This document shows positions 7,558 through 16,842 of a DNA stretch of 64,000 bases, one piece after another. The position numbers and the translations under genes were made by a program. The notes below the pieces were generated by a model, which saw only the letters and a list, made by a program, of their open reading frames with translations, ran no database searches and was not told the origin of the DNA. Origin of the DNA: Bacteroidota bacterium (lineage in GTDB: Bacteria; Bacteroidota; Bacteroidia; Chitinophagales; Chitinophagaceae); the NCBI GenBank assembly GCA_018267725.1, contig JAFDXY010000001.1, positions 1-64,000 of the forward strand. The letters are read 5' to 3'. The first letter of the stretch is position 1, and the number at the start of each line of letters is the position of its first letter.

Positions 7558-9351
7558 ATGAATACTGCATCACAACAATCAAAAGCCTTACAAGGCGGAG
7601 AGTGGATAATAAAAGAAAGCAATCCGTATGAAATTTTCATGCCCGAAGATTTTGATGAAGAACAAAAAATGGTAATGGAAATGTGCGAACAATTTCTAAC
7701 CAACGAAGTATTGCCTAACTTAGAAAGAATAGATAAGCAAGAAGCAGGTTTAATGCCATCACTATTAGAAAAAGCAGGCGAGCAAGGTTTACTTTCTACC
7801 TCACTTCCCGAACAGTACGGAGGTTTAGGAAAAGATTTTATAACATCAACCATTGTCAACGAAGGCTTAGGCGGAGGTTACAGTTTTAGTGTAGCTATTG
7901 CAGCACATACAGGTATTGGTTCTTTACCTATTTTATATTTTGGAAATGAAAATCAGAAAAATAAATATATACCAAAATTAGCAAGTGGAGAATGGAAAGG
8001 AGCTTATGGTTTAACCGAACCTAACAGCGGTAGCGATGCATTGGGAGCTAAAACAACAGCCAAATTAAGCGATGACGGAAAATATTATTTATTAAACGGA
8101 CAAAAATGTTGGATTACAAATGGAGGCTTTGCAGATATTTATACTGTGTTTGCAAAAATTGATGGAGATAAATTCACTGCCTTTATTGTTGAAAGAGGCT
8201 TTGAAGGCTTTACACAAGGCCCCGAAGAACATAAAATGGGAATTAAAGGTTCATCAACCGTGCAACTATATTTTCAAGATTGTAAAGTACCGGTAGAAAA
8301 TGTTTTAGGAGAAATTGGCAAAGGACATATTATAGCTTTTAATATATTAAATATCGGTCGCTTAAAATTGTGTGCAGCAGCATTAGGCGGAAGCAAACAT
8401 GCAGCTACAACATCTGTTCAATACGCAACCACCAGAGAACAATTTAAAATACCCATTGCAAAATTTGGTGCCATCAAACACAAATTAGCAGAAATGGCTA
8501 TACGTATTTGGATTGCAGAAAGTGCATTATACCGTTCTGCAAAATATATTGATGATAAAGAAAAAGAATTATTACAAAGCGGATTAACTTTTGAAAAAGC
8601 ACTATTAGGTGCAGCAGAAGAATACGCTATTGAATGTGCCATGCTTAAAGTATTTGGTAGTGAAGTATTAGATTTTGTGGTTGATGAAGGTGTACAAATA
8701 CACGGTGGCAATGGTTTTAGCGATGAGTATGTTATAAGCAAAGCATATAGAGATAGCCGTATTAACAGAATTTATGAAGGCACTAATGAAATTAATCGTT
8801 TGCTTACCGTTGATATGGTTTTAAAACGTGCCATGAAAGGAAAATTAGATTTAATGACGCCTGCCATGAACGTTCAAAAAGAATTAATGAGTATTCCTGA
8901 TTTTAGTAATGAAGATGAAAGTGCATTTGCAAAAGAAAAAAAATATGTTGCCAATTTTAAAAAAGCCATTTTAATGGTAGCAGGTGCAGCCGTACAAAAA
9001 CTAATGATGAGTTTAGATAAAGAACAAGAAATATTAATGAACATTGCCGATATGGCTATTGATGTTTATCATGCAGAAAGTGCATTGTTCAGAGCAATGA
9101 AATTAACCGAACAAAAAGGTGAAGCTGCAACTTCAATTCATGTAGATATGATGCGTACATTTATTTACGATGCTGCCGATAGAATTAATAAAGCAGGTAA
9201 AGATGCATTAAATAGTTTTGCCGATGGAGATGAATTAAAAATGATGCATATTGGTTTAAAACGTTTTACAAAAGTAGAACCATATAACACTAAAGATGCC
9301 CGCAGAAGAATTTGCAATACTATGTTAGCGGCAAATAAATATTGTTTTTAA
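7558..9351 (+). CDS. Acyl-CoA dehydrogenase with C-terminal extension
   Basis: A 597-residue FAD enzyme that introduces the 2,3-double bond in the first step of fatty acid beta-oxidation. The core has YGLTEPNSGSD (150-160) and CWITNGG (184-190) for FAD/substrate binding, REQFKIPIAKF (293-303) in the C-terminal helical domain, and the catalytic Glu407 in IYEGTNE. About 180 residues after the core form an extra helical domain, as in VLCAD-like dehydrogenases. Classic short enzymes are about 380 residues. It follows a MarR gene by 30 bases and ends at a strong terminator. Electron-transfer partners are not encoded nearby. Confidence 0.92.
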   Translation: MNTASQQSKALQGGEWIIKESNPYEIFMPEDFDEEQKMVMEMCEQFLTNEVLPNLERIDKQEAGLMPSLLEKAGEQGLLSTSLPEQYGGLGKDFITSTIVNEGLGGGYSFSVAIAAHTGIGSLPILYFGNENQKNKYIPKLASGEWKGAYGLTEPNSGSDALGAKTTAKLSDDGKYYLLNGQKCWITNGGFADIYTVFAKIDGDKFTAFIVERGFEGFTQGPEEHKMGIKGSSTVQLYFQDCKVPVENVLGEIGKGHIIAFNILNIGRLKLCAAALGGSKHAATTSVQYATTREQFKIPIAKFGAIKHKLAEMAIRIWIAESALYRSAKYIDDKEKELLQSGLTFEKALLGAAEEYAIECAMLKVFGSEVLDFVVDEGVQIHGGNGFSDEYVISKAYRDSRINRIYEGTNEINRLLTVDMVLKRAMKGKLDLMTPAMNVQKELMSIPDFSNEDESAFAKEKKYVANFKKAILMVAGAAVQKLMMSLDKEQEILMNIADMAIDVYHAESALFRAMKLTEQKGEAATSIHVDMMRTFIYDAADRINKAGKDALNSFADGDELKMMHIGLKRFTKVEPYNTKDARRRICNTMLAANKYCF

Positions 9352-9378
9352 TTATAATATATTTACCGAAAAATAATT

Positions 9379-9407
9379 AAGCCCTGAAAAACACAGGGCT
9401 TTTGTTT
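9379..9407 (+). terminator. Rho-independent terminator after acyl-CoA dehydrogenase
   Basis: The arms AAGCCCTG and CAGGGCTT surround a 7-base A-rich loop and are followed by a T-rich run, 27 bases after the stop codon. Confidence 0.85.
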
Positions 9408-9421
9408 TAATTTAAAAGCTG

Positions 9422-9455
9422 TTTTGCTGTACAAAAAATGCTTTTATTATTTTTG
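9422..9455 (+). promoter_or_regulatory. Promoter of uppS
   Basis: A TATTTTTG -7 element (9448-9455) fits TAnnTTTG. A TTTTG -33-like element at 9422-9426 is 21 bases upstream. The ATG follows 21 bases downstream of the -7 element. Confidence 0.55.
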
Positions 9456-9476
9456 CAGCCAACGCAATAAACAATT

Positions 9477-10238
9477 ATGAATCTTTTGGCACAACAAATA
9501 GATAAAAACCGCTTGCCTAAACATATTGCCATTATTATGGATGGTAATGGTCGTTGGGCCGAAGGACAAGGGCATGATAGATTATACGGCCATTTTCACG
9601 GAGTTGAAAGTGTAAGAAATATTGTAGAAGGCTGTGCAGAATTAGGTATTCAATATCTTACGCTTTATGCATTTAGCACCGAAAATTGGGATAGACCCGA
9701 ACCCGAAGTAACCGGTTTAATGAGTTTATTGGTTGATACTATACATAAAGAAGTTCCCGTATTAAACAAAAACAATATTCGCCTGCATGTAATAGGCAAT
9801 AGAGCTATGCTTCCACCGCAAGTTGATAAAGTATTACAAGAAGCTTTAGAAAAAACGGCAACCAACACAGGCTTAAATTTAGTAATGGCATTAAGTTACA
9901 GTAGCCGTTGGGAATTAGTAACTGCCATAAAAAATATAGCAATAGACGTTAAGGAAGGGAAAATAAATACCGAAGAAATTAACCAAAACACGGTGCAACA
10001 ATATCTTACAACCTGCAATTTTCCCGATCCTGAATTAATGATTAGAACCAGTGGAGAACACCGCATAAGTAACTTTTTATTGTATCAATTAGCTTATGCC
10101 GAACTGTATTTTACCAATACACTTTGGCCAGAATTTAGAAAAATTCATCTATACGAAGCCATTATAGACTTCCAAAATAGAGAAAGACGCTTTGGAAAAA
10201 CCGGAAAACAAGTTAAAGAAAGCCCCAAAAAACACTAA
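9477..10238 (+). CDS. uppS: Isoprenyl (undecaprenyl diphosphate) synthase
   Basis: This 253-residue enzyme condenses isopentenyl diphosphate with farnesyl diphosphate in cis to make the C55 carrier lipid used for peptidoglycan and other envelope glycans. It carries the signature IMDGNGRWAEGQG starting at residue 20 (catalytic Asp22), TLYAFSTENW, and the C-terminal PDPELMIRTSGEHRISNFL block. The length is normal. It heads the conserved Bacteroidota envelope cluster with bamA and the ompH genes and has its own promoter. Confidence 0.96.
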   Translation: MNLLAQQIDKNRLPKHIAIIMDGNGRWAEGQGHDRLYGHFHGVESVRNIVEGCAELGIQYLTLYAFSTENWDRPEPEVTGLMSLLVDTIHKEVPVLNKNNIRLHVIGNRAMLPPQVDKVLQEALEKTATNTGLNLVMALSYSSRWELVTAIKNIAIDVKEGKINTEEINQNTVQQYLTTCNFPDPELMIRTSGEHRISNFLLYQLAYAELYFTNTLWPEFRKIHLYEAIIDFQNRERRFGKTGKQVKESPKKH

Positions 10239-10369
10239 AATCTTCTTTCTTAAATAAATAATTGGCTTATTTAACAAACACTTTTAAATATTCCCGTTAA
10301 TTTGCCCACCTTAAAAATTTGACTATTGCTGTGGCACAAAAAGCCATAAGATTTAAAATAACCAGACGG

Positions 10370-13114
10370 ATGCACAAAGTGTACAAAATTTTTGTTTTTT
10401 CTTTTATCTTAACCTTAACTGCTTTGGTAAGTTATTCTCAAGAAAAAACCGATACCAGCATTACTTCTATTGATGCAGAATTGATTAATATTTTTAATCA
10501 AAAAACACCTAAGAAGTATAAAATTAATTCTATTAAAATTATTGGTAATAAGTATTTTGATGAAAATCTTTTACTTTCTATTGCCGGAATTAGTGTAGGA
10601 GATGAACTAACCATTCCCGGTACCGATGCTTTTAGCAAAAGCATTAGAAAGTTAATGAATCAAAATTATTTTAACGATGTAAAAATTTATTTTACCGGTT
10701 TACACGGAAATAAATTAGATGTTGAAATTGAAGTTACCGAAAGGCCAAGGCTTTCAGATTTTCATTTTATAAATGCACGAAAAAGTGAATCGGAAGATTT
10801 ATCGGGAAAAACAGGTTTAGTAAAAGGAAGAGTTATAACCGAAAACATGAAACGCTCTGCCGTTGAAGCTATTAAAAAATATTATTTCGATAAAGGCTTT
10901 CAAAATATAAACGTAAATATTGAAGAGTTTAAAAATGCCAGTTTAGATAATAACTCTATCAGTTTAAACTTTGTAATTAACAAAGGCATTAAAGTAAAAA
11001 TAAGCGATATTAGATTTGCCGGAAATACTGTTGAAACAAGCATTTTAAAGAAACAATTAAAAGGCACCAAAGAGCAATCTCGTTTAACATTATTTCCTGC
11101 AGTAGATACAGGTGGTATTATAAAAGTAAAGCCATATACTTTTATGGATTATTTGGCAGATAGAGGTTATTTAACGCCAAGTAAAACACGTAAATTATTA
11201 GACCCCTATGTAAGATTTAAACTTTTTACTTCTGCTAAGTTTAATCAAAAAAAATACGAAGAAGATAAAGATAAATTAATTGAATATTATAACTCTATTG
11301 GATATAGAGATGCTATTATTGAAAAAGATTTAGTATATCCTAATTCAAAGAAAAATTTAAACATAGATATTAAATTAAATGAAGGGCATAAATATTATTT
11401 TGGAAATATTACTTGGAGAGGAAACACTAAATATTCCGATTCTGTTCTTTCATTAATTCTTGGTATTAAAAAAGGCGATGTATATAATATTGAAACATTA
11501 AATAAACGTTTAGGAAAAGGCTCGCCCGAAGGTGGAGATGTAGGCAGTTATTATATGGATGACGGATATTTATTTTTTAGAACAGACCCTGTAGAAACTG
11601 CAGTTTATAATGATACTATTGATTATGAAATTAGAATTATAGAAGGACCGCAAGCAACTTGGAAAAATATTCGTATTTCAGGAAATGAAAAAACAAAAGA
11701 TTATGTTATTCGCCGTGAGTTAAGAACATTGCCCGGAGAAAAATTTAGTCGTGAATTATTAATTCGTTCTCAACGCGAGCTTTCTCAATTAAACTTCTTT
11801 AATGCAGAAAAAATTAACCCGAATGTTGTTCCTAACCCTGATGACGGAACGGTTGATGTTACTTGGCAAGTAGAAGAAAAATCGAGCGACCAGTTAGAGC
11901 TTAGTGCAGGTTGGGGCGGTACTATTGGCTTAACAGGTACGGTTGGTATTAGTTTTAATAATTTCTCGTTACGCAATTTATTTAGTCGTTCATCTTATCA
12001 TCCATTTCAAATACCAATGGGAGATGGTCAAAAGCTAAGTTTCCGTGTGCAAAGTAATGGGCGTGCATTCCGTTCATACAACTTCTCATTTACAGAACCT
12101 TGGTTGGGTGGTAAAAAAAGAAATGCACTTTCTGTTTCTATATATGATACAAAATTTGCTAACGCATACGATCCTGCAACAGGTACTTATACTGCAACGG
12201 CAGCTAATAAATCATATTTAAAAACAACTGGCTTCTCTATTGGCTTATCTAAACAATTAAAATGGCCTGATGATTATTTTGCTCTATCAACATCGTTAGG
12301 TTTTACGCAATATCATTTAGTAAATTATTATATAAGCCCGGTTACATTACCTGGTTTTAATAATGGGTTCTCTAATAACTTAAATTTTAAAATTGCATTA
12401 CAACGTACTTCTATTAATCAACCGTTGTTTCCAAGTAGTGGTTCTAACTTTTTGTTAAGCCTTCAATTAACACCACCATATTCTTTAATAGATAAAAGTT
12501 TTATAGAACAAGCCAATCCGTATAAATGGATTGAATATCATAAATGGCGTTTTAATGGAGAATGGTATATTCCTTTAACCAAACCAAGCGGAGCCGAGCA
12601 TAACAAAATGTTGGTATTGAAATTGGCCGCTAAATACGGATTTTTAGGAAGATATAATTTACAATTACAAGTATCTCCTTTTGAACGTTTTCAAGTGGGC
12701 GATGCAGGTTTAAGTAACCAATATGCATTAATAGGATACGATATTATTTCGCACAGAGGTTACCCTGTTTACAATACACCTAATGTAAAAGTTAATCCAG
12801 ACCAATCGGGTACTAATCAATACTTTACCATGTTTAATAAATATACTTTAGAATTAAGGTATCCGTTAAGCTTAAACCCAAGCAGCACAATATATGCCCT
12901 TACGTTTTTTGAAGCTGCCAATGGTTGGTATAATTTAAAAACATATAATCCGTTTGAGTTAAGGCGTTCGGTAGGTATAGGTATGCGTTTTTATTTACCA
13001 ATGTTTGGTTTACTTGGATTTGATTACGGTATTGGTTTAGATAGGTACACACCCGGAGGAAGTTTAAAAGATATGAGCAGGTTTACCTTTATGTTAGGTT
13101 ACGAACCCGAATAA
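10370..13114 (+). CDS. bamA: Outer membrane protein assembly factor BamA
   Basis: About 914 residues from the ATG at 10370, which begins a good signal peptide (MHKVYKIFVFSFILTL...SYS). The N-terminal half contains repeated POTRA domains (for example INSIKIIGNKYFDENLL and WKNIRISGNEKTKDYVIRREL). The C-terminal Omp85 barrel (PF01103) ends in a typical outer-membrane strand. A TTG at 10319 would add 17 residues before the signal peptide and is unlikely. BamA folds barrels into the outer membrane with the help of Skp-like chaperones, three of which follow directly. Confidence 0.94.
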   Translation: MHKVYKIFVFSFILTLTALVSYSQEKTDTSITSIDAELINIFNQKTPKKYKINSIKIIGNKYFDENLLLSIAGISVGDELTIPGTDAFSKSIRKLMNQNYFNDVKIYFTGLHGNKLDVEIEVTERPRLSDFHFINARKSESEDLSGKTGLVKGRVITENMKRSAVEAIKKYYFDKGFQNINVNIEEFKNASLDNNSISLNFVINKGIKVKISDIRFAGNTVETSILKKQLKGTKEQSRLTLFPAVDTGGIIKVKPYTFMDYLADRGYLTPSKTRKLLDPYVRFKLFTSAKFNQKKYEEDKDKLIEYYNSIGYRDAIIEKDLVYPNSKKNLNIDIKLNEGHKYYFGNITWRGNTKYSDSVLSLILGIKKGDVYNIETLNKRLGKGSPEGGDVGSYYMDDGYLFFRTDPVETAVYNDTIDYEIRIIEGPQATWKNIRISGNEKTKDYVIRRELRTLPGEKFSRELLIRSQRELSQLNFFNAEKINPNVVPNPDDGTVDVTWQVEEKSSDQLELSAGWGGTIGLTGTVGISFNNFSLRNLFSRSSYHPFQIPMGDGQKLSFRVQSNGRAFRSYNFSFTEPWLGGKKRNALSVSIYDTKFANAYDPATGTYTATAANKSYLKTTGFSIGLSKQLKWPDDYFALSTSLGFTQYHLVNYYISPVTLPGFNNGFSNNLNFKIALQRTSINQPLFPSSGSNFLLSLQLTPPYSLIDKSFIEQANPYKWIEYHKWRFNGEWYIPLTKPSGAEHNKMLVLKLAAKYGFLGRYNLQLQVSPFERFQVGDAGLSNQYALIGYDIISHRGYPVYNTPNVKVNPDQSGTNQYFTMFNKYTLELRYPLSLNPSSTIYALTFFEAANGWYNLKTYNPFELRRSVGIGMRFYLPMFGLLGFDYGIGLDRYTPGGSLKDMSRFTFMLGYEPE

Positions 13115-13134
13115 ACAAATTAAAAATATTTTGT

Positions 13135-13650
13135 ATGAAAAAATTATTATTAATTACGTCTTGCTTTTTATTATTTGCATTTGCAGCAAATGCACAACGT
13201 TATGCAGTAATAGATACAAAATATATTTTAGATAAACTGCCCGAGTATAAAAATGCCGATAAACAAATTCAGCAAATAAGTAGCCAATGGCAAAAAGAAA
13301 TTGATGATAAACAGGCAGAGTTAGATAAAATGTATAAAAACTACGATGCCGAACAATACATGCTAAGTGATGAATTAAAAAAGAAACGAGAAGCAGAATT
13401 ATTTAATAAAGAAAAAGAAATAAGAGACTTACAAAAAAAACGTTTTGGCTACGAAGGAGATTTATTTAAAGAAAGACAAAAACTGGTAAAACCAATACAG
13501 GATAAGGTTTACAACGCCATACAAAAAATTTCAGTAGCAAAAGCATACGATTTTGTATTAGATAAAAGTGAAGGAATTACCGTTATATTTGCCGACCCTA
13601 AACTGGATAAAAGCGATGATGTTTTAAGAGAATTAGGCATCAAACTCTAA
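13135..13650 (+). CDS. OmpH/Skp family periplasmic chaperone (copy 1)
   Basis: 171 residues with a signal peptide ending near AANAQ (residue 21). The mature part starts YAVIDTKYILDKLPEYKNAD and has a long charged coiled coil (about 45-125). This is the typical OmpH/Skp layout (PF03938), a trimeric periplasmic holdase delivering barrels to BamA. It starts 21 bases after bamA and is most likely cotranscribed. Of the three copies this one is closest to the classic length. Confidence 0.9.
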   Translation: MKKLLLITSCFLLFAFAANAQRYAVIDTKYILDKLPEYKNADKQIQQISSQWQKEIDDKQAELDKMYKNYDAEQYMLSDELKKKREAELFNKEKEIRDLQKKRFGYEGDLFKERQKLVKPIQDKVYNAIQKISVAKAYDFVLDKSEGITVIFADPKLDKSDDVLRELGIKL

Positions 13651-13694
13651 TATTCAAAATAAAATAAAACAAACAAAATAACAAATCAATCAAA

Positions 13695-14318
13695 ATGAAA
13701 AAAGTTGCATTAGCATTGGCAATTATAGCAAGCAGCCTTGTTTTTACAAGCAACACCAATGCACAAACAAAAATTGGGATGTTTGACCGTGAAGCAGTTT
13801 TAAGTTTAATGCCCGGTATTCAAAGAGTAGATTCTTTAATGCAAAAATTTGTAAAAGATTCTTTGCAAACAGAATATGAAATGACATATACCGAATACAA
13901 TTATAAAGACAGTTTACTTAAAGGAGATACTACTGCACCCAAAACTTTAAACGCATCTATTAAAAAAGTAAGAATAGATGAAGTAAATAAATTAAAAGCA
14001 AAATTGGTAGGTTGGCAACAATACCAACAACAAGAATACCAAAGAAAACAAGCCGAGTACTTACAACCATTTATGGAAAAAATGTACCATGCAATGGAAG
14101 AAGTTATTGCAGAACAGAAATACACACAAATATTTAAACCAGATGTGTTTGAGTATTTTGAATTAGATAAAGCCAACGAATTTAATTTGCGTGTATTAGA
14201 TAAATTAAAAATTCCTTTACCGCAACAAATTGTAGATCAAATTAAAGCACTAAAAAGTGGCACAAAACCGCCTACTATGAATGTAAAGCCACAAACTAAA
14301 CCTGCGGGCAAAAACTAA
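13695..14318 (+). CDS. OmpH/Skp family periplasmic chaperone (copy 2)
   Basis: 207 residues with a signal peptide ending at TNAQ. The mature start is KIGMFDREAVLSLMPGIQRV, followed by a coiled coil and a Lys/Pro/Thr-rich tail. It shares with copy 3 the distinctive MPGI-RVDSLM block, the DSLLK-DT-AP insertion and the WQQYQ segment, so the two are recent paralogues. Copy 1 lacks these. A terminator follows. The longer insertion and tail suggest specialisation, but no client is known. Confidence 0.88.
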   Translation: MKKVALALAIIASSLVFTSNTNAQTKIGMFDREAVLSLMPGIQRVDSLMQKFVKDSLQTEYEMTYTEYNYKDSLLKGDTTAPKTLNASIKKVRIDEVNKLKAKLVGWQQYQQQEYQRKQAEYLQPFMEKMYHAMEEVIAEQKYTQIFKPDVFEYFELDKANEFNLRVLDKLKIPLPQQIVDQIKALKSGTKPPTMNVKPQTKPAGKN

Positions 14319-14341
14319 ATATTAAAAAATATTTATTATAG

Positions 14342-14370
14342 GCCTTGAAGTGGTTACTTCAAGGCTTTTT
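14342..14370 (+). terminator. Rho-independent terminator after OmpH copy 2
   Basis: Nine-bp arms GCCTTGAAG/CTTCAAGGC with a 6-base loop are followed by TTTTT. This would end the uppS-bamA-ompH transcript before copy 3. Confidence 0.88.
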
Positions 14371-14393
14371 ATTAACACTTAAGCAATTATACA

Positions 14394-15002
14394 ATGAAAA
14401 AAAATTTAATTTTTACTACTTGTTTCATCATGGTAATATTATTTGCAAATAATACACATGCACAACAAGTAAAAATTGGTGTGTTTGATGAACAACAAAT
14501 TTTACCACTTATGCCCGGTATTGAAAGAGTAGATTCTTTAATGAAAATATTTGCAACAGATTCTCTTGCTGCCGAGTACGATGTGTTATTGGCAGATTAT
14601 AAATTAAAAGATAGTTTATTAAAAAGAGATACTGCAGCACCTAATAGCATTGCTCCGGCTCTTAAACAAAAACGTATAGAAGAAATAAATAATTTAAAAG
14701 GAAGAGTATTATCGTGGCAACAATATCAAAACGAAAAATATCAAACAAAACAAAGACAATACCTTGCACCATACTTGCAAAAAATTTATGATGCATTACA
14801 AACTGTAATTAACGAACAGAAATATACTTACATATTAAAACCCGATGCAATTTTTTGGGCTAACCAGTCAGACGAGTTAGCATTGCGTGTTTTAGGGAAA
14901 TTAAAAATCCCTTTGTCAAAAGAATTAGAAGAAAGAGTTAAAGCAGTTACCACACCGGCAACAGCTCCTAAAACACAACCTAAAACAACACCTAAGCATT
15001 AA
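14394..15002 (+). CDS. OmpH/Skp family periplasmic chaperone (copy 3)
   Basis: 202 residues with a signal peptide ending near THAQQ. It then runs colinear with copy 2 (KIGVFDEQQILPLMPGIERV, DSLLKRDTAAP, LSWQQYQ, INEQKYTYILKPD) and ends in a Thr/Pro/Lys-rich tail. It sits between two intrinsic terminators, so it may be expressed as its own unit. It arose by tandem duplication of copy 2 or the reverse. Its function as a periplasmic chaperone is inferred from family and position. Confidence 0.87.
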   Translation: MKKNLIFTTCFIMVILFANNTHAQQVKIGVFDEQQILPLMPGIERVDSLMKIFATDSLAAEYDVLLADYKLKDSLLKRDTAAPNSIAPALKQKRIEEINNLKGRVLSWQQYQNEKYQTKQRQYLAPYLQKIYDALQTVINEQKYTYILKPDAIFWANQSDELALRVLGKLKIPLSKELEERVKAVTTPATAPKTQPKTTPKH

Positions 15003-15024
15003 TTAAATAATTAATTTAATTTTA

Positions 15025-15055
15025 AACCTCAGAAAATTTTCTCTGAGGTTTTTTT
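15025..15055 (+). terminator. Rho-independent terminator abutting the murI start codon
   Basis: Nine-bp arms AACCTCAGA/TCTGAGGTT with an 8-base loop are followed by a T run to 15055. The murI ATG begins at the very next base. A transcript from upstream would have its translation start immediately after, or within, the termination point. Confidence 0.85.
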
Positions 15056-15883
15056 ATGAATACACAACAAGGTGCAATAGGTATTTTTGATAGCGGTTAC
15101 GGAGGCTTAACTGTTTTAAAAGAAATAGTAAATAAACTACCACAGTACAATTATATGTACTTAGGAGATAATGCCCGCAGCCCTTACGGCACCCGCAGTT
15201 TTGAAACTGTTTATCAATACACATTACAATGTGTAGAATGGTTTTTTAAGCAAGGTTGCCATTTGGTAATATTGGCTTGCAACACAGCATCGGCAAAAGC
15301 ATTAAGAAATATTCAACAAAAAAATTTACCGTTAATTAATGCAAATAAAAGAGTATTGGGAGTTATAAGACCCACATCAGAAATTATTGGAAATTATTCT
15401 GATACTAAACATATTGGCATATTAGCAACTAACGGAACAGTACAATCAAATTCTTATGTTATTGAAATTGAAAAATTTTATCCGCAAATAAAAGTATTTC
15501 AACAAGCTTGCCCTATGTGGGTTCCGTTAATTGAAAATAACGAACACGAAAACAGAGGAGCAGATTTTTTTGTAAAAGAATACATAAATGCTTTACTAAA
15601 ACAAAGCGATAAAATAGATACAGTTTTATTGGCGTGCACACATTATCCGTTACTGTTAAAAAAAATAAAAGAAAATTTACCTGCCGATACAAAAATTATT
15701 AGTCAAGGAGAAATTGTAGCCAATAGTTTAGCAAATTATTTACAACGCCATACAGAAATAGAAATTAAATGTTTAAAAGAAAATAAAGTTGAATTTTATA
15801 CAACAGATGCTACAGAAGATTTTAATAAACATGCTGCTATATTTTATGGAAAAAATATTAATGCAATGCATATTGGTTTGTAA
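15056..15883 (+). CDS. murI: Glutamate racemase
   Basis: A 275-residue cytosolic enzyme making D-glutamate for peptidoglycan. Signatures: IGIFDSGYGGLTVL (8-21), YMYLGDNARSPYG, the first catalytic Cys in ILACNTASA and the second in LACTHYPLL. The length is normal. The ATG is adjacent to a terminator T run. A transcript made through the terminator would carry a hairpin right before the start codon, so murI may have its own start of transcription very close to the ATG, or be read as a leaderless or read-through message. Confidence 0.95.
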   Translation: MNTQQGAIGIFDSGYGGLTVLKEIVNKLPQYNYMYLGDNARSPYGTRSFETVYQYTLQCVEWFFKQGCHLVILACNTASAKALRNIQQKNLPLINANKRVLGVIRPTSEIIGNYSDTKHIGILATNGTVQSNSYVIEIEKFYPQIKVFQQACPMWVPLIENNEHENRGADFFVKEYINALLKQSDKIDTVLLACTHYPLLLKKIKENLPADTKIISQGEIVANSLANYLQRHTEIEIKCLKENKVEFYTTDATEDFNKHAAIFYGKNINAMHIGL

Positions 15884-16006
15884 TTTTTTTTAAACCTGTA
15901 TTTATTTCTTACAACACTATTTAAAACTTCATTCACATATAACTAATTTTTTGATTAATATACAAGACATTATAGTTTTAAGATAAACTAAATTTCAAAA
16001 GAAGCT

Positions 16007-16014
16007 TATATTTG
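16007..16014 (+). promoter_or_regulatory. -7 promoter element for the MntA/HepT pair
   Basis: TATATTTG matches TAnnTTTG exactly and lies 15 bases before the ATG at 16030. It overlaps the alternative TTG start at 16012, which argues against that start. No convincing -33 element was seen. Confidence 0.45.
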
Positions 16015-16029
16015 AATATAGAATTAGCA

Positions 16030-16326
16030 ATGACTACAAAAGAAAACATATTAACTATTTTAAAAAGTAATAAATCCGAATTGTCAAAATATGGAGTCTC
16101 TGCTATTGGGCTTTTTGGTTCTTATAAACGCAATGAACAGTCGCCTCAAAGTGATATTGATTTGTTAGTAGATTTTGAACCTGATAAAGAAAATTTCGAT
16201 AATTATATGTTGGTGTATGATATTTTTGAAAAAATTTTCAAAAATGAAAAAATTGCACTTGTTACAAAAAATGGTTTAAGCAAACATATTGGCCCCAAAA
16301 TTTTAAATGACGTTGTATATGTCTAA
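16030..16326 (+). CDS. MntA-type minimal nucleotidyltransferase (antitoxin)
   Basis: 98 residues from the ATG at 16030. GLFGSYKRNEQSPQSDIDLL contains the GS-x10-DxD signature (Gly30-Ser31, Asp42, Asp44) of the MNT family (PF01909/PF18765). In characterised type VII toxin-antitoxin systems, MntA adds AMP to a tyrosine of its HEPN partner HepT and so neutralises it. The next gene overlaps by 8 bases and encodes that partner, so this is a compact two-gene operon. A TTG start at 16012 is possible but overlaps a promoter element. Confidence 0.88.
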   Translation: MTTKENILTILKSNKSELSKYGVSAIGLFGSYKRNEQSPQSDIDLLVDFEPDKENFDNYMLVYDIFEKIFKNEKIALVTKNGLSKHIGPKILNDVVYV

Positions 16327-16657
16327 AGAGCCAATTGAATTTTTAAAACACATTGCAGATGAATGTATATATCTACTTTCTGTAAGTCAAGGTCAATCTA
16401 AAGATGATTTTTTAAATGATGAAACATTAAAAAGAGCTGTTGTAAGAAGTTTGGAAATAATTGGTGAAGCAACAAAAAAAATTCCTGCAGATTTTAAAGT
16501 GAAATGGAACACTATTCAATGGAAGAATATGGCAGGTATGAGAGATAGGTTAATTCATGATTATATTGGTGTGAATTACTCAATTGTTTGGGATGTATTA
16601 ATAAATAAAATTCCTGAATTAAATATACAAATTCAAAAAGTACTTAATCCTGAATAA
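16319..16657 (+). CDS. HepT-type HEPN toxin (RNase)
   Basis: A 112-residue all-helical protein of the HEPN/DUF86 family (PF01934). The active motif Arg75-x4-His80-x-Tyr82 is intact (MRDRLIHDYIGV), so it should be a competent RNase, with Tyr82 the likely AMPylation site used by the MntA partner. The gene starts inside the end of the mntA-like gene, consistent with translational coupling. Such pairs function in phage defence or element maintenance. Which applies here is unknown. Confidence 0.88.
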   Translation: MSKEPIEFLKHIADECIYLLSVSQGQSKDDFLNDETLKRAVVRSLEIIGEATKKIPADFKVKWNTIQWKNMAGMRDRLIHDYIGVNYSIVWDVLINKIPELNIQIQKVLNPE

Positions 16658-16842
16658 AATAACATATTGTACAGGCATAGTAATTAAAATATAAACACCT
16701 ATCTATGGTTCGTTCTTGACATAAGAGATAAAAACATTAAAAAAAACTTATTAGTAGCACGTGTTAAGGTGTTTTGCTAAGTTGTTTATTACAAGCAATC
16801 CATTTGATTGATATTTTGAAATATGTCATTTTTAATTTACCA

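Noticed and set aside
16740..16842. Possible integron-type recombination site near the toxin-antitoxin pair (GTTAAGG-like motif)
   Set aside because: The needed inverted core sites and an integrase are absent. The match is partial and expected by chance in AT-rich DNA.
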